Source: DASXKD01 sp963806145
GTDB taxonomy: Bacteria; Actinomycetota; Actinomycetes; Streptosporangiales; Streptosporangiaceae
Direction: 5' to 3'
DNA: 64,000 bases
Assembly: GCA_963806145.1 (NCBI GenBank)
Contig: CAWDXD010000021.1
Span: forward strand, 3,665 to 67,664
Positions 34,086 through 42,450 of this stretch are shown here, one piece after another. Position numbers and translations under genes: made by a program. Every line of letters starts with the position of its first letter. Position 1 is the first letter of the stretch. Below the pieces are notes generated by a model that did not search any database, was not told the origin of the DNA, and worked only from the letters and a program-made list of their open reading frames with translations.

Positions 34086-34544
34086 GTGACGATGGCAGGC
34101 GACATCTCCTGGCAGGGCCCGCACGGCACCTTCAACCTGCGGGTGGCGGCCATCCTCACCCGCGGTGAGGAGATCCTGCTGTGCACCGTCGAGGGCCTCG
34201 GGTACTGGTTCCTGCCCGGTGGCCGGGTCCGCTTCGGCGAGCCTGCCGGCGCCGCCCTGGCCAGGGAATTGGCCGAGGAAGTCGGGCATGAATTCCCGGC
34301 CGGGGAACTGGCGCTGGTGGTGGAGAACATCTACGGCGGCGAAGCGATCGGGCACGAGATCGGGTTGTACTACCGCCTCGACTGGCCGGCCACGCTGGAC
34401 CGCGACGATCTGCGCGGCGGCGAGCCGGGCCACATGTTCCGCTGGGCACCGGCCGCGGGACTCGGCTCGCTGCGGTTCGAACCCGCCCGGCTGGTGCCCG
34501 TATTGCAAGATCCCAGCGGCACGCTGCGGCACGTCGTCCTGTGA
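34086..34544 (+). CDS. Nudix hydrolase
   Basis: 152 residues from the GTG at 34086, which has AAAGGA 7 bp upstream; the ATG two codons later is possible. The Nudix box is complete: GRVRFGEPAGAALARELAEEVG matches G-x5-E-x7-REUxEExGU, here around residues 45-67. It should hydrolyse a nucleoside diphosphate linked to another moiety. Residues after the box (IGHEIGLYYRLDWP) resemble the NUDIX members annotated as ADP-ribose or dinucleotide hydrolases, but specificity cannot be assigned. A striking 37-bp palindrome lies just upstream and could control it. Confidence 0.9.
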   Translation: MTMAGDISWQGPHGTFNLRVAAILTRGEEILLCTVEGLGYWFLPGGRVRFGEPAGAALARELAEEVGHEFPAGELALVVENIYGGEAIGHEIGLYYRLDWPATLDRDDLRGGEPGHMFRWAPAAGLGSLRFEPARLVPVLQDPSGTLRHVVL

Positions 34545-34613
34545 CGGCCGGACGGTGCCTGGCTACCAGGCCAGCTGGCTGGCGGTGGCAGCGCGACATC
34601 CCTTTCCGCATAT

Positions 34614-37085
34614 CTACCAACGCTGTGGCGAGCCCGAGGTTGCCTCCGCGCGGCGTTCAATCACCGCGGCGACCAGGGTGTCGATCAGTTCCGGTGTGAC
34701 GCCGAGCCCGGGGAAGGCCGCGAGCGTGGCCAGCGGCATGTTGCCGATGATCGCTAGCAGTTCCTCGTTGCCGAGGATGCCGCCAGGCCTGCCGTCCGGG
34801 CGGGTGCCCAGGGCGTCGCGCAGCGCCTGCCCGCCCGCCGGGTCGGAGAGCCACTCTGTCAGCGTCGAGGTGCCCGACAGCGGCAGGGCCGGCAGGGTGG
34901 CCGCGACCGTGATCGCCGCCGACAGCCGGATGTCGCGGGAGGAGGCGCCGACGCAGATGCGGAACTCGCCCGGTTCCAGCACCCACCGCCGGTGTGCCGC
35001 CGACCAGTAGGACAGGTCGCGGGCGGTGAGGGTGAACGTGACGTCCTGCCCGGCTCCCGGCTCCAGGCCGACCTTGGCGAACGCCTTCAGCTCGCGCGGC
35101 GGCCGGGCCACCGCCGCGGCCGGGTCCCCCACGTAGACCTGGACGACCTCATGCCCGGCACGGCCGCCGGTGTTGGTGATCGTGCACCGCACCGTCACCG
35201 CCAGGTCGCCGGCATCTGCCGAACCGGCCTGGCTGATCCGCAGGTCACGGTAGGAGAAGCTGCTATACGACAGGCCGTGGCCGAACGGGTAGGCAACCGG
35301 CAGCTCGAGTGCGTCGTAGCCGCGGTAACCGACGAACACCCCCTCGCCGTACCGGACGTGCCCCTCCTCGCCGGGAAAGTTCAGGTACGCCGGGCAGTCC
35401 GCCAGCCGCAGGCCGATGCTCTCGGCCAGCCGCCCGGAGGGGTTGACCGCGCCGGTCAGCACGTCCGCGACCGCGGATCCGATGGCCTGCCCGGCCAGCC
35501 AGCACTCCAGCACCGCCGCCGCGGCGTGGTCCCAGGTGCTGGTGCGGACCGCGCCGCCGTTGCACAGCACCGCCACGATCGGGGTGCCGGGGACCGTCTC
35601 GGCGAGCCTGGTCAGCAGGCTGGTCTGGGCGTCCGGAAGGTCGATGTGAGCCCGGTCGTAGCCCTCGGATTCCTCGGCGGGCGGCAGGCCAAGGAAGACA
35701 AGGACGACGTCGGCACCGGTGGCCGCGCTGACGGCCTCGGCCACCAGGTCCGGGCCGGGGCCGGAGTCCGGGCCGGTGTCCGTGGCTGGCCCGGAGCCTG
35801 TGGCGGGCCGTGGGCCGGAGTCCGGACCGGTGTCCGCGGGCGGCCCAGGGTCCGTGGGCAGGCCGGAGTCCGTGGCCGGCCGTGGGCCGGAGGATGAACC
35901 GGGATCCGTGGCCGGACTGGGGGGGCTGTCCTCGATCAGGTACCCGGCGGCGAACCGGAGCGTGGCGCCCGGCAGCGCCGCGGCCAGCGCGTCCAGCGGC
36001 ACATCCACCTGGGTCGGGCTGACCTGGGAACTGCCCGCCCCCTGGAACCGGGGCGTGCGGGCGAACTCGCCGATCACGGCGACGATCCGGCCGGCCATGC
36101 CGGTCAGCGGGAGCACCCCGTCGTTCTTGAGCAGCACCAGGCTCTGTGCGGCGGCACGGCGGGCCAGGGCATGATGCGCCGCGGCGTCCAGCCCGGCGGG
36201 CTCGCGGCGGCGGGACCGGAGCACCAGCCGCAGCACGCGCCCGGCGGCCCGGTCGAGGATTGCCTCGTCCAGGTCCCCGGCCGCGACCGCGTCGATGATC
36301 GCCCGGTCGCTCACCCCGAGCTTGGGCGGCATCTCCAGGTCCAGGCCCGCGCGCAGCGCTGCGACCCGGTCGTGCACGGCGCCCCAGTCGGAAACGACCA
36401 TGCCGTCGAAGCCCCACTCCTCGCGCAGCACATCGGTGAGCAGCCACCGGTGCTGCGAGGCGTACTCGCCGTTGACCTTGTTGTAGGAGCACATCACCAG
36501 CCACGGCCGGGCCGCGGTGACGACGTGCTCGAACGCCGGGAGGTAGATCTCCCGCAGGGTCCGCTCGTCGACGTCCGCGCTGACCCGCATCCGGTCGGTT
36601 TCCTGGTTGTTCGCGGCGAAGTGCTTCACGCAGCCGCCGACCTGCTGCGACTGCAGCCCGTCGACCATCGCCGCGGCGAGCCGTCCGGACAGGTGCGGGT
36701 CCTCGGAGAAGTACTCGAAGTTGCGCCCGCACAGCGGGTGCCGCTTGATGTTGAGTCCCGGGCCGAGGACCGCCGCGATGTCCTGGGCCCGCGCCTCCGC
36801 GCCGAGGGCGGCACCCACCTCCCGGGCCAGGTCCGGATCCCAGGAGCAGCCCAGCGCCGAGGCGGTCGGGAAGCAGGTGGCGGGCTCGCTGGTACGCAGC
36901 CCGGCGTCGGCGCCGCGCTCTGGCTGCTTGCGCAGCCCGTGCGGGCCGTCCGACAGCATGACCGCCTCGATGCCGAGTTCGCTGACCGGCGCGGTGTGCC
37001 AGAAGTCCGAGCCGAGGCACAGCGCCGCCTTCTGCGGCACGCTCAGCCCGGCGAGCAGCGCGGCTATTGATTCGTCGTCGGCCAT
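34614..37085 (-). CDS. Glycoside hydrolase family 3 beta-glucosidase-type enzyme
   Basis: 823 residues from ATG 37083-37085, with AAGGG 8 bp upstream. The N-terminal barrel has VLGPGLNIKRHPLCGRNFEYFSEDP and KHFAANNQE. The predicted nucleophile is Asp233 in VVSDWGAVHDR. The alpha/beta-sandwich domain (SLVLLKNDGVLPL) is interrupted by a Pro/Asp/Gly/Ser-rich repeat insert encoded by about 35738-35935. A fibronectin-III-like domain (GHEVVQVYVGD...RELKAFAKV) and an 80-residue C-terminal extension follow. No signal peptide is seen, so it is probably a cytoplasmic beta-glucosidase or xylosidase that finishes oligosaccharides. It is near a secreted GH44, suggesting plant-polysaccharide use. A small membrane-protein frame overlaps its start by 22 bp. 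Confidence 0.92.
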   Translation of the reverse strand: MADDESIAALLAGLSVPQKAALCLGSDFWHTAPVSELGIEAVMLSDGPHGLRKQPERGADAGLRTSEPATCFPTASALGCSWDPDLAREVGAALGAEARAQDIAAVLGPGLNIKRHPLCGRNFEYFSEDPHLSGRLAAAMVDGLQSQQVGGCVKHFAANNQETDRMRVSADVDERTLREIYLPAFEHVVTAARPWLVMCSYNKVNGEYASQHRWLLTDVLREEWGFDGMVVSDWGAVHDRVAALRAGLDLEMPPKLGVSDRAIIDAVAAGDLDEAILDRAAGRVLRLVLRSRRREPAGLDAAAHHALARRAAAQSLVLLKNDGVLPLTGMAGRIVAVIGEFARTPRFQGAGSSQVSPTQVDVPLDALAAALPGATLRFAAGYLIEDSPPSPATDPGSSSGPRPATDSGLPTDPGPPADTGPDSGPRPATGSGPATDTGPDSGPGPDLVAEAVSAATGADVVLVFLGLPPAEESEGYDRAHIDLPDAQTSLLTRLAETVPGTPIVAVLCNGGAVRTSTWDHAAAAVLECWLAGQAIGSAVADVLTGAVNPSGRLAESIGLRLADCPAYLNFPGEEGHVRYGEGVFVGYRGYDALELPVAYPFGHGLSYSSFSYRDLRISQAGSADAGDLAVTVRCTITNTGGRAGHEVVQVYVGDPAAAVARPPRELKAFAKVGLEPGAGQDVTFTLTARDLSYWSAAHRRWVLEPGEFRICVGASSRDIRLSAAITVAATLPALPLSGTSTLTEWLSDPAGGQALRDALGTRPDGRPGGILGNEELLAIIGNMPLATLAAFPGLGVTPELIDTLVAAVIERRAEATSGSPQRW
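35738..35935 (-). repeat. Degenerate repeat inside the GH3 gene encoding a Pro/Asp/Gly-rich insert
   Basis: About 200 bp built of imperfect copies of ggccggagtccg / gtggccggccgtggg-type units. The encoded stretch repeats PATDPG-, GPRPATDSG- and TGPDSGPGPD-like blocks between FAAGYLIEDSPPS and LVAEAVSAATGADVVLVFLG of the GH3 C-terminal domain. It stays in frame, so it is probably an expanded surface loop or linker. Confidence 0.75.
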
Positions 37086-37500
37086 GGCTGCGCCCTTCTG
37101 CTCGCGTGCTGCCCAGTGGCGGCGGGGTGCCGGACGAGCGCCATCGCCAGCACCACGGCCACGGTGGCACACCCGGCCGCGTAAGCGGTGACGACGCGCA
37201 TCGTCACCTCGCCGGGTGCCGTGGTGACCAGGGCGAGCACGGTCACGCCCGCCAGCCACGGCCCGAGGATAGTGGCTGCCAGCCCGCGGGCGATGTCCAG
37301 GCCCGCCACGACCGCGCAACTGCGGCTCAGCAGCCGCCGGAGCCCGACCCGGTCACCGGCCGCGATGGTGCCGGCCAGGCCGGTTGGACCACTGGCCTGT
37401 GACCGTGCCCGCGGTAGTGCCGGTGCCCGGCGCTGCCGCTCACCACGTTGGTCCGCGCCGCCGGCAGGGCGCCGACCACCGCGCCAGATTCTTTGGTCAT
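37064..37500 (-). pseudogene. Small two-helix membrane protein, reading frame not resolved
   Basis: The frame ending at 37064 encodes two clear hydrophobic segments (LAATILGPWLAGVTVLALV and VVTAYAAGCATVAVVLAMALV) followed by a polar tail. It overlaps the start of the GH3 gene by 22 bp. The same frame has no credible start. An ATG at 37498-37500 in another frame (MTKESGAVVGALPAARTNVV) would need a shift of the opposite sign to the other breaks in this window. It may be the 3' end of an older transporter gene or a small membrane protein of about 145 residues. Confidence 0.35.
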
Positions 37501-37590
37501 GGTTGTGACGATCACGCCCATAGAGGGGCGGCGTTGGCACAATCATCACAAACGCGGACTTGCGGCGGCTGCGGACGCGGCTGCGGTCAA

Positions 37591-37604
37591 CACGATATAT
37601 CGTG
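37591..37604. promoter_or_regulatory. Perfect 14-bp palindrome at the start of a small membrane-protein gene
   Basis: CACGATATATCGTG, 5 bp before the ATG at 37610. The core GATATAT resembles a -10 box and no ribosome binding site follows, so the mRNA may be leaderless with the operator on top of the promoter. The CGATAT half-sequence recurs in the 33998-34034 palindrome. Confidence 0.6.
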
Positions 37605-37609
37605 GCTGC

Positions 37610-37774
37610 ATGGGAAAATTGCTCCTGGTCGTGCTGGCGGTGATCGCCGCGTTCATGGTCCTCTCGATCGTGATCTCGGCGCTGCATTTCATCTTCTGGG
37701 TCGCCGTGGTGGCCCTGATCGTCGTCGTGGGGATGCGGCTTACCGGCGGCGCCCGGCGCCGGTCCCGGCAGTAA
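37610..37774 (+). CDS. 54-residue hydrophobic membrane protein
   Basis: MGKLLLVVLAVIAAFMVL, then IVISALHFIFWVAVVALIVVVGMRL and a basic tail GGARRRSRQ. Two closely spaced transmembrane segments with the tail in the cytoplasm are predicted. Proteins of this size and pattern are common in Streptomyces-type genomes, where they are annotated simply as hydrophobic proteins. The strong 14-bp palindrome immediately upstream implies tight control, and its overlap with the probable -10 suggests repression. It is divergent from the small membrane-protein frame at 37064-37500. The next 290 bp downstream (37775-38066) contain nothing I can assign. Confidence 0.7.
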   Translation: MGKLLLVVLAVIAAFMVLSIVISALHFIFWVAVVALIVVVGMRLTGGARRRSRQ

Positions 37775-38066
37775 GCCGCACAGCGCCGCTGCCTGCGTCC
37801 ACGTTGGTGGGCCGGGCAGTGGCCGCTGCCTGAATCCGTCGCTCAGCCAGACGGGCACCCAAGTCAGCGCGGTCGGCGCCAGCTGTCACCGCGCCCGATC
37901 AGTCCTGGCGGGAACATCTCGCTCGGCTTCCAGGGCACCCACCGCCCACCGGCCCGTTCGACGTCCAGGCCGCGGTGCTGGCGACGGCACTGGTCAGCAC
38001 CGCTCCGCGGATCCTCTGCCTGGCCGCGGCAGGCTGGCGGCCGCACTGGTCGGCGGCGGCCTTACC

Positions 38067-39938
38067 TCACCGTGGCCTGCGTGCCCAGGCTGGCCGCAGC
38101 GCGGGCGGATCCCAGGCCTTCGGGTTCCAGCCGCCCGCGACCTTCCTGCCGCCGAACCCGGTCGCCCGCAGGAACCCGTCCGCCGGGCCCGGCCGGGCTG
38201 CCGGAACCTGCGCGCTCGCGATGGCGGCCGAGGTGGTGCGGGGGAGATGGGCCGCGGCCGGCGCCAGGCCCGAGGCCGGCACGACGAACTCGGTGATGGA
38301 GTAGGCGGGGAACGTCACGGTGGCGCTGCCGTTGCTGAACGCCTGGGCGGGCCGGCGCACGATCGCCGTGGGGTCGGCCTGGCCGTACTGGAACACTTGG
38401 GCGGTCGCGCTGGCCGTCAGGCCGCCCACCGCCAGCGGGCTGGCCAGGGCGTGATGGGTCTTGTTGATGACGATGGCGGTCAGTGCACCGTCCGAGGTGC
38501 GCTGTGCGGCGTAGATGGCCAGCTTGCCCTGGGCGGCGCTGATCGCGCGGACGCTGGTGTCGCCGAAGGCCGATCCCTTGCCGTCGTAGTCCAGGTACAT
38601 GCGGAACGCGAACGCTCCTGGGTCGGAGAAGGCCGGGGGTCCCCACAGCGTCGCCAGGTCCACGCCCTCGCGACCGAAGATGCCGAGCACGTCGGCCTCG
38701 GCCAGGCCGCCGTCGACCTTGTCCAGGGCGCCGAAGTTGTACTCGGTGATCGCCACCTTGGTGCCCGGGTAGTTCTGCGCGACAAGCTGCTTCATCCGCG
38801 GGATGGCCATGACCGGCTGGTTGATCCAGCTCTGGTCGACGTAGTGCGGGTCCCACAGCATCCGGGTGGAGCGCAGCCGCAGCGCCTGGGTGGCGGGGTC
38901 GTCGGCCTCGCTGTCGACGTTCGCTTCCTGCGGGTACCAGTGGTTGTCGAAGTAGTCGAGCAGGCGCACGCCGGTCTGCTGCTGGTAGGCCCGCAGCTGG
39001 CGCAGGTACCAGGTGGTGAATGGGACCCCGCCGTGACGGGCCATGTCCGGCGGCACGGCCCCGCAGCTGTGCGAGGCGCAGTACTGCTGGTCGTAGCCGG
39101 AGTAGAACAGTGAGCTCCAGCCCCAGCCGGACGGGCCGATCGTCTGTGCCGTCGGGTCGGCAGACTTGATAGCCGCGGCGACCGACTCGGTCTTGCGCAG
39201 CATCTCGCCGTAGGTGGCCCCGACCGGGTGCACGTCGCGGTGCGTCGCGAACCAGATGTCGGGCTCGTTGTCGAGCTGGTAGAACTGCACGCCGCCGGCG
39301 GCCGCGCCGCCGTACTTCGTGTCCAGGTAGCCGACCCACTTGGCGACGAAGGAGGCGCCCGCCCGCCTGCTGGTGTCGGCCGGGTCGTTCCCGGTGATGT
39401 ACTGCCCGCTGGTGTTCACGCCGTTGCCGCAGTCGGAGTCGTAAGGATCGGCAGCCTGCTGCGGGCCGTACTTGGCCACGCTGAACCCGCATGCCTGGGC
39501 CCGGGACTTGGGCGTCCACCCGATCAGCGGCACGGTGATGATGCTGTCCGCGCCGTCGCGCCGGTTCTGGCCGATGAACTGGTCCGCGGTGGACCCGCCG
39601 GGCAGCGCGACCGGGTTCTTGACCGTGTTGGGGATGTTCTCGAAGTACCAGTCGCTGGCGTGGTTAGCGGTGTCGAGCAGGTAGTTGTACCTGGTGGTGG
39701 CATTGCCGCCCCAGCGGACCACGGGGGTCTTGAGCTGGCGCTCCAGGCCGGCCGGAGCGAAGTTCATGCCATAGATGTCGCGGTTGATCGCGTGGCGCCC
39801 GGTGGTCAGGTTGATGCTCAGCGCAGGCCCGGCGGACGCGGCGCTGTCTGCCGACGCCGCGCTGCTGGCACCCGCTACGGCGCCGATGCCCGCGAGCATG
39901 ATCGCGGTGGAGACCAGGGCCACAGCTTTGCGACGCAT
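38067..39938 (-). CDS. Secreted glycoside hydrolase family 44 endoglucanase
   Basis: 623 residues; signal peptide MRRKAVALVSTAIMLAGIGAVAG then Ala/Ser-rich. AGAGGA lies 8 bp before the ATG. INRDIYGMNFAP and VRWGGNATTRYNYLLD are GH44 N-terminal blocks. The acid/base is predicted to be Glu225 in LDNEPDIW and the nucleophile Glu399 in AITEYNFG. A beta-sandwich (GALTAIVINKTH ... FPAYSITEFVVP) follows the barrel. The last about 60 residues are Ala/Pro-rich, end in a short GGWNPKAWDPP segment and show no clear carbohydrate-binding module. It should cleave internal beta-1,4 bonds of cellulose or xyloglucan outside the cell. With the GH3 gene nearby it suggests beta-glucan use. Confidence 0.92.
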   Translation of the reverse strand: MRRKAVALVSTAIMLAGIGAVAGASSAASADSAASAGPALSINLTTGRHAINRDIYGMNFAPAGLERQLKTPVVRWGGNATTRYNYLLDTANHASDWYFENIPNTVKNPVALPGGSTADQFIGQNRRDGADSIITVPLIGWTPKSRAQACGFSVAKYGPQQAADPYDSDCGNGVNTSGQYITGNDPADTSRRAGASFVAKWVGYLDTKYGGAAAGGVQFYQLDNEPDIWFATHRDVHPVGATYGEMLRKTESVAAAIKSADPTAQTIGPSGWGWSSLFYSGYDQQYCASHSCGAVPPDMARHGGVPFTTWYLRQLRAYQQQTGVRLLDYFDNHWYPQEANVDSEADDPATQALRLRSTRMLWDPHYVDQSWINQPVMAIPRMKQLVAQNYPGTKVAITEYNFGALDKVDGGLAEADVLGIFGREGVDLATLWGPPAFSDPGAFAFRMYLDYDGKGSAFGDTSVRAISAAQGKLAIYAAQRTSDGALTAIVINKTHHALASPLAVGGLTASATAQVFQYGQADPTAIVRRPAQAFSNGSATVTFPAYSITEFVVPASGLAPAAAHLPRTTSAAIASAQVPAARPGPADGFLRATGFGGRKVAGGWNPKAWDPPALRPAWARRPR

Positions 39939-40141
39939 GAGCGGGATCCTCTCGGCGGGGGGCGGCCGCGGAGGAAACAGTAGCGGCCGCGTGCCCGCGC
40001 CGCCGCCCGATCAGCAGCGCCGCTGCTGCTCCACCGCGGCAGCCGCGGCGTCACGGCCGCCGCTCCGGCCGACAGCCCGCCCGAGGTTGCCGACACTGCT
40101 CGCCTGGCCTGGGTACGCCGACCGGATCTAGCTTTGCCTTA

Positions 40142-41030
40142 ATGGCCTTCACCGTGCCCGAGTACCTGGCCGGCACGGCACGCCGCGATCAGGGCGTCCG
40201 CGACTGGATCACCGGCCTGCCGGCGATCGTGGCCGCCCTCGCGGACCGGTGGTCGCTGAGCGTCGGCGAGCCGTTCCAGCCGGGCGGGCAGTGCTCATGG
40301 ACGGCACCGGTGACCGATCCGGCCGGTGCCGGCCTCGTGCTCAAGGTGGGGTTCCGGTTCCCCGGCGGCGAGGAGCGGGACGAGGCGGCCGGGCTGCGGC
40401 TGTGGGACGGGAACGGGGCCGTCCGGCTGCACGCCGCCCACGAGAGCGAATCGGCGTGCGCGCTGCTGATCGAGCGGTGCCTGCCCGGCACCCCGCTGGG
40501 CCAGGCGCTGCCCGAGCCGGAACAGGACCAGATCGTCACCGGCCTGCTGCGCCGGCTATGGGCGCAGCAGTACCCGGCCTGCCCGTTCCGCCCGCTCGCG
40601 CAGATGTGCGCCGCGTGGGCCGGCGAGTTCGAGCGGGACTACGCGGCCACCGGGCCCGCGGACCGCATCGACCCGGGGCTCGCCAGGGCCGGGATCGCTC
40701 TGTTCCGCGCCCTGCCGCACAGTGCCGGCAGCCAGGTGCTGCTGTGCACGGACCTGCACGGCGACAATATCCTCGCGGCGCAGCGGGCACCGTGGCTGGT
40801 CATCGACCCCAAGCCGTACGTCGGTGACCCCGCGTACGACGTGCTGCAGCACATGCTCAACTGTGAGAGCCCGGCTGGCCGCCGACCCGGCCGCGCTGGC
40901 CACCCGGATGGCGGGCCTGGCCGGGCTGGACGGCGGCCGGGTCCGGCAGTGGCTGTTCGCCCGGAGCGTGCAGGAGTCCATCGGCTCGCCGCTCATGCGC
41001 CAGGTGGCCGCGCGGCTCGCGCCCGCTTAG
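40142..41030 (+). pseudogene. Aminoglycoside/hydroxyurea-phosphotransferase-family kinase with a C-terminal +1 shift
   Basis: ATG 40142 follows a TAGCTT box by 8 bp and lacks a ribosome binding site, suggesting a leaderless mRNA. VLKVGFRFPGGEERDEAAGLRLWDGNGAVRL has the ATP-site Lys. CTDLHGDNILAAQRAPWLVIDPKPYVGDPAYD contains the catalytic loop (D-x-H-x-x-N) and the metal-binding D of the PF04655 family (streptomycin APH(6) and relatives). After DVLQHMLNCE the frame becomes unlike the family; one extra base at about 40862-40872 restores RLAADPAALATRMAGLAGLD and the stop at 41028. Corrected length is about 295 residues. No antibiotic cluster is adjacent; a resistance or housekeeping sugar kinase role is open. 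Confidence 0.8.
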
Positions 41031-41045
41031 GGCGCCGGAATTGGC

Positions 41046-41077
41046 TTGACTCCGTACCGGGGTACGGCTGCTAGCTT
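41046..41077 (+). promoter_or_regulatory. MerR-type promoter with 20-bp spacer and dyad operator
   Basis: -35 TTGACT (41046-41051) and -10 TAGCTT (41072-41077) are separated by 20 bp, the overlong spacer typical of MerR-controlled promoters. Between them lies the dyad CCGTACC (41052-41058) GG GGTACGG (41061-41067). The ATG of the MerR gene is 7 bp after the -10, so the transcript is probably leaderless. The layout predicts DNA-twisting activation by the encoded MerR protein. Confidence 0.85.
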
Positions 41078-41084
41078 GCGTGAC

Positions 41085-41532
41085 ATGGCAGGGCTGACGA
41101 TCGGAAAGCTCGCCGCCGAAGCAGGGGTCGGCGTCGAGACAGTACGGTTCTATCAGCGCCGGGGGCTGCTGGCGCTGCCGGCACGCGCGGGGTCAGGGTT
41201 TCGTGAGTACTCCGAGGACGACCGGCAGCGGCTGGCCTTCATCAGGCGAGCCAGGCAACTCGGGTTCACCCTGGGGGAGATCGGCGACCTGCTGGGATCC
41301 GGAGACGGCCGGCAGGCCGACGACATCATCCGGGCCGCCGAGGCGAAGCTCGCGGCGATCAGCGAGCAGATCAGGGAGCTTGCCCAGCTTCAGTGCCGGC
41401 TTCGGCGGCTGGTCCGGGTCTGCGCGCACGGTGACAGCGACGATTGCGGCCCTGCACCTGGGGAACCCGGCACCGATCGAGAACGGCCCGGATCCCTCTT
41501 CTCAGACCATCGTGGAAGGAGCCGCGCGGTGA
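41085..41532 (+). CDS. MerR-family transcriptional regulator (apparent +1 shift near its end)
   Basis: LTIGKLAAEAGVGVETVRFYQRRGLLALPARAGSGFREYSEDDRQRLAFIRRARQLGFTLGEIGDLL is a complete MerR winged helix closest in style to metal/mercury sensors, followed by the dimerisation helix and a metal-loop-like CAHGDSDDC. From there the literal frame runs on into thioredoxin. One extra base at about 41443-41450 instead gives ALHLGNPAPIENG... and a TGA at 41530-41532 that overlaps the thioredoxin GTG (GTGA). That coupling is the usual layout, so I read two proteins (about 148 residues here) and not a fusion. The promoter at 41046-41077 has the MerR signature, implying autoregulation and control of thioredoxin. 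Confidence 0.85.
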
Positions 41533-41849
41533 GCGCCAAGATCGTAACCGACGGGACCTTCGAGGCCGACGTGCTCAACGGGCCCCGGCCGGTCATCGTG
41601 GAGTACTGGGCGCAGTGGTGCGGCCCGTGCCGGATGGTCGGCCCGGTGCTCGAAGCGATCGCGGCCGAGCACACCGGCCAGGTCGACGTGGTGAAGCTCA
41701 ACGTCGACGAGAACCCCAAGACGGCGCAGCGGTACGGCATCCTGCACATCCCGACAATGGACCTGTTCCGCGGCGGTGAGGTGGTCAAGCAGGTGATCGG
41801 CGCCAGGTCCAAGTCCGCGCTGCTGCGCGAGTTCGGCGAGTTCTTCTAA
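41529..41849 (+). CDS. Thioredoxin
   Basis: 106 residues from the GTG at 41529, with GGAAGGAG 7 bp upstream. The redox motif WCGPC is at residues 30-34 (Cys31, Cys34) and the cis-Pro loop is HIPTMDLF. VIVEYWAQWCGPCRMVGPVLEAIA and VVKLNVDENPKTAQRYGI are canonical thioredoxin. It is translationally coupled to the MerR-family gene by a GTGA overlap, so its expression should follow the MerR signal (metal, thiol or drug stress). A small cytosolic disulfide reductase; no thioredoxin reductase is adjacent. Confidence 0.93.
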   Translation: MSAKIVTDGTFEADVLNGPRPVIVEYWAQWCGPCRMVGPVLEAIAAEHTGQVDVVKLNVDENPKTAQRYGILHIPTMDLFRGGEVVKQVIGARSKSALLREFGEFF

Positions 41850-41861
41850 CCGCCGCCGCGC

Positions 41862-42212
41862 TCAGGATGTCTTGCGGTCCAGGCGCTGCAGAAGATCGTG
41901 GGCGGCGAGTTCGATCTCCTTGTGCCGCCACTCGGCGGCTCGGTAGTAACAGGCGATGATGCCCATCCGGTGCAGCCGCTGCAAGTCGCCGTAGACAAAC
42001 GCGTACCTGGCCTTGGTGTGCTCGCGGGCACCGTCGGTGAGCCCGAGGTGCCAGCGGGCGTATTCCTCCCAGGAATGCGATTTCAGGAAGGCGTTCTGCT
42101 CCTCCGGGCGAGGCTGGACTTTGCCCCAGTCGCTGTCGAGCACGTACTGCCCGGTGTCAATGAGATGCCGTGCCCACGCGACGCCGTCTGGATTCACCGA
42201 GTACGAAGCCAC
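41862..42212 (-). CDS. Conserved actinobacterial hypothetical protein
   Basis: 116 residues from the GTG at 42210-42212, with AGGA 7 bp upstream; the same frame stays open much further upstream but is not gene-like there. The protein is rich in Trp, His and charged residues (VAWARHLIDTGQYVLDSDWG, SHSWEEYARWHLGLTDGAREHTKARYAFVYGDLQRLHR) and ends in AEWRHKEIELAAHDLLQRLD. It looks like a soluble all-helical protein. I have the impression of a family widespread in actinomycetes, often near stress genes, but cannot name it. It converges with the thioredoxin gene, 12 bp apart. Confidence 0.75.
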   Translation of the reverse strand: MASYSVNPDGVAWARHLIDTGQYVLDSDWGKVQPRPEEQNAFLKSHSWEEYARWHLGLTDGAREHTKARYAFVYGDLQRLHRMGIIACYYRAAEWRHKEIELAAHDLLQRLDRKTS

Positions 42213-42318
42213 CGGGGCATCCTGCCCGGATACCGGGCTGATACGCCTATGGCAGCCGACCCGGTTCACGGCGGCGTGTCGCGGTGGCACCTGTTTCGGG
42301 ACAGCGGGCCGAACGCGG

Positions 42319-42450
42319 CTAGAACCTGGTGATGTGCCCGGAGACCATCGGCACCCGGTCTCCGGGAGCCACGCCCTCGGCGATGAGCGCCCGCGCGACC
42401 GTGGTGGCCTGCTGAAGTAGCTGGTGATAACTGACCCGCGGGCCCCCGGC
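42319..42450 (-). pseudogene. Remnant of an AMP-binding acyl-CoA ligase N-terminus
   Basis: The minus-strand frame reads RVSYHQLLQQATTVARALIAEGVAPGDRVPMVSG before a TAG at 42319-42321. This matches the first conserved helix-strand unit of acyl-CoA synthetases (V-x-Y-x-E-L ... A-x-A-L-x-x-x-G-V-x-x-G-D-R-V). Everything downstream, including the AMP-binding motif, is missing. The following 400 bp (42451-42857) contain no gene I can support; they look like scrambled or degenerate coding sequence. Confidence 0.5.

Noticed and set aside
37775..38066. A gene between the small hydrophobic protein and GH44
   Set aside because: Short frames on both strands have no start signal or recognisable sequence.
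25648..41532. Treating all frame-broken genes as true pseudogenes
   Set aside because: All breaks have the same sign and both sides keep strong family conservation and codon bias, which does not look like ordinary decay.
41085..41849. A novel MerR-thioredoxin fusion protein
   Set aside because: One surplus base explains it; the restored MerR stop overlaps the thioredoxin start as GTGA with a good ribosome binding site. Kept as a finding about frame, not as a fusion.
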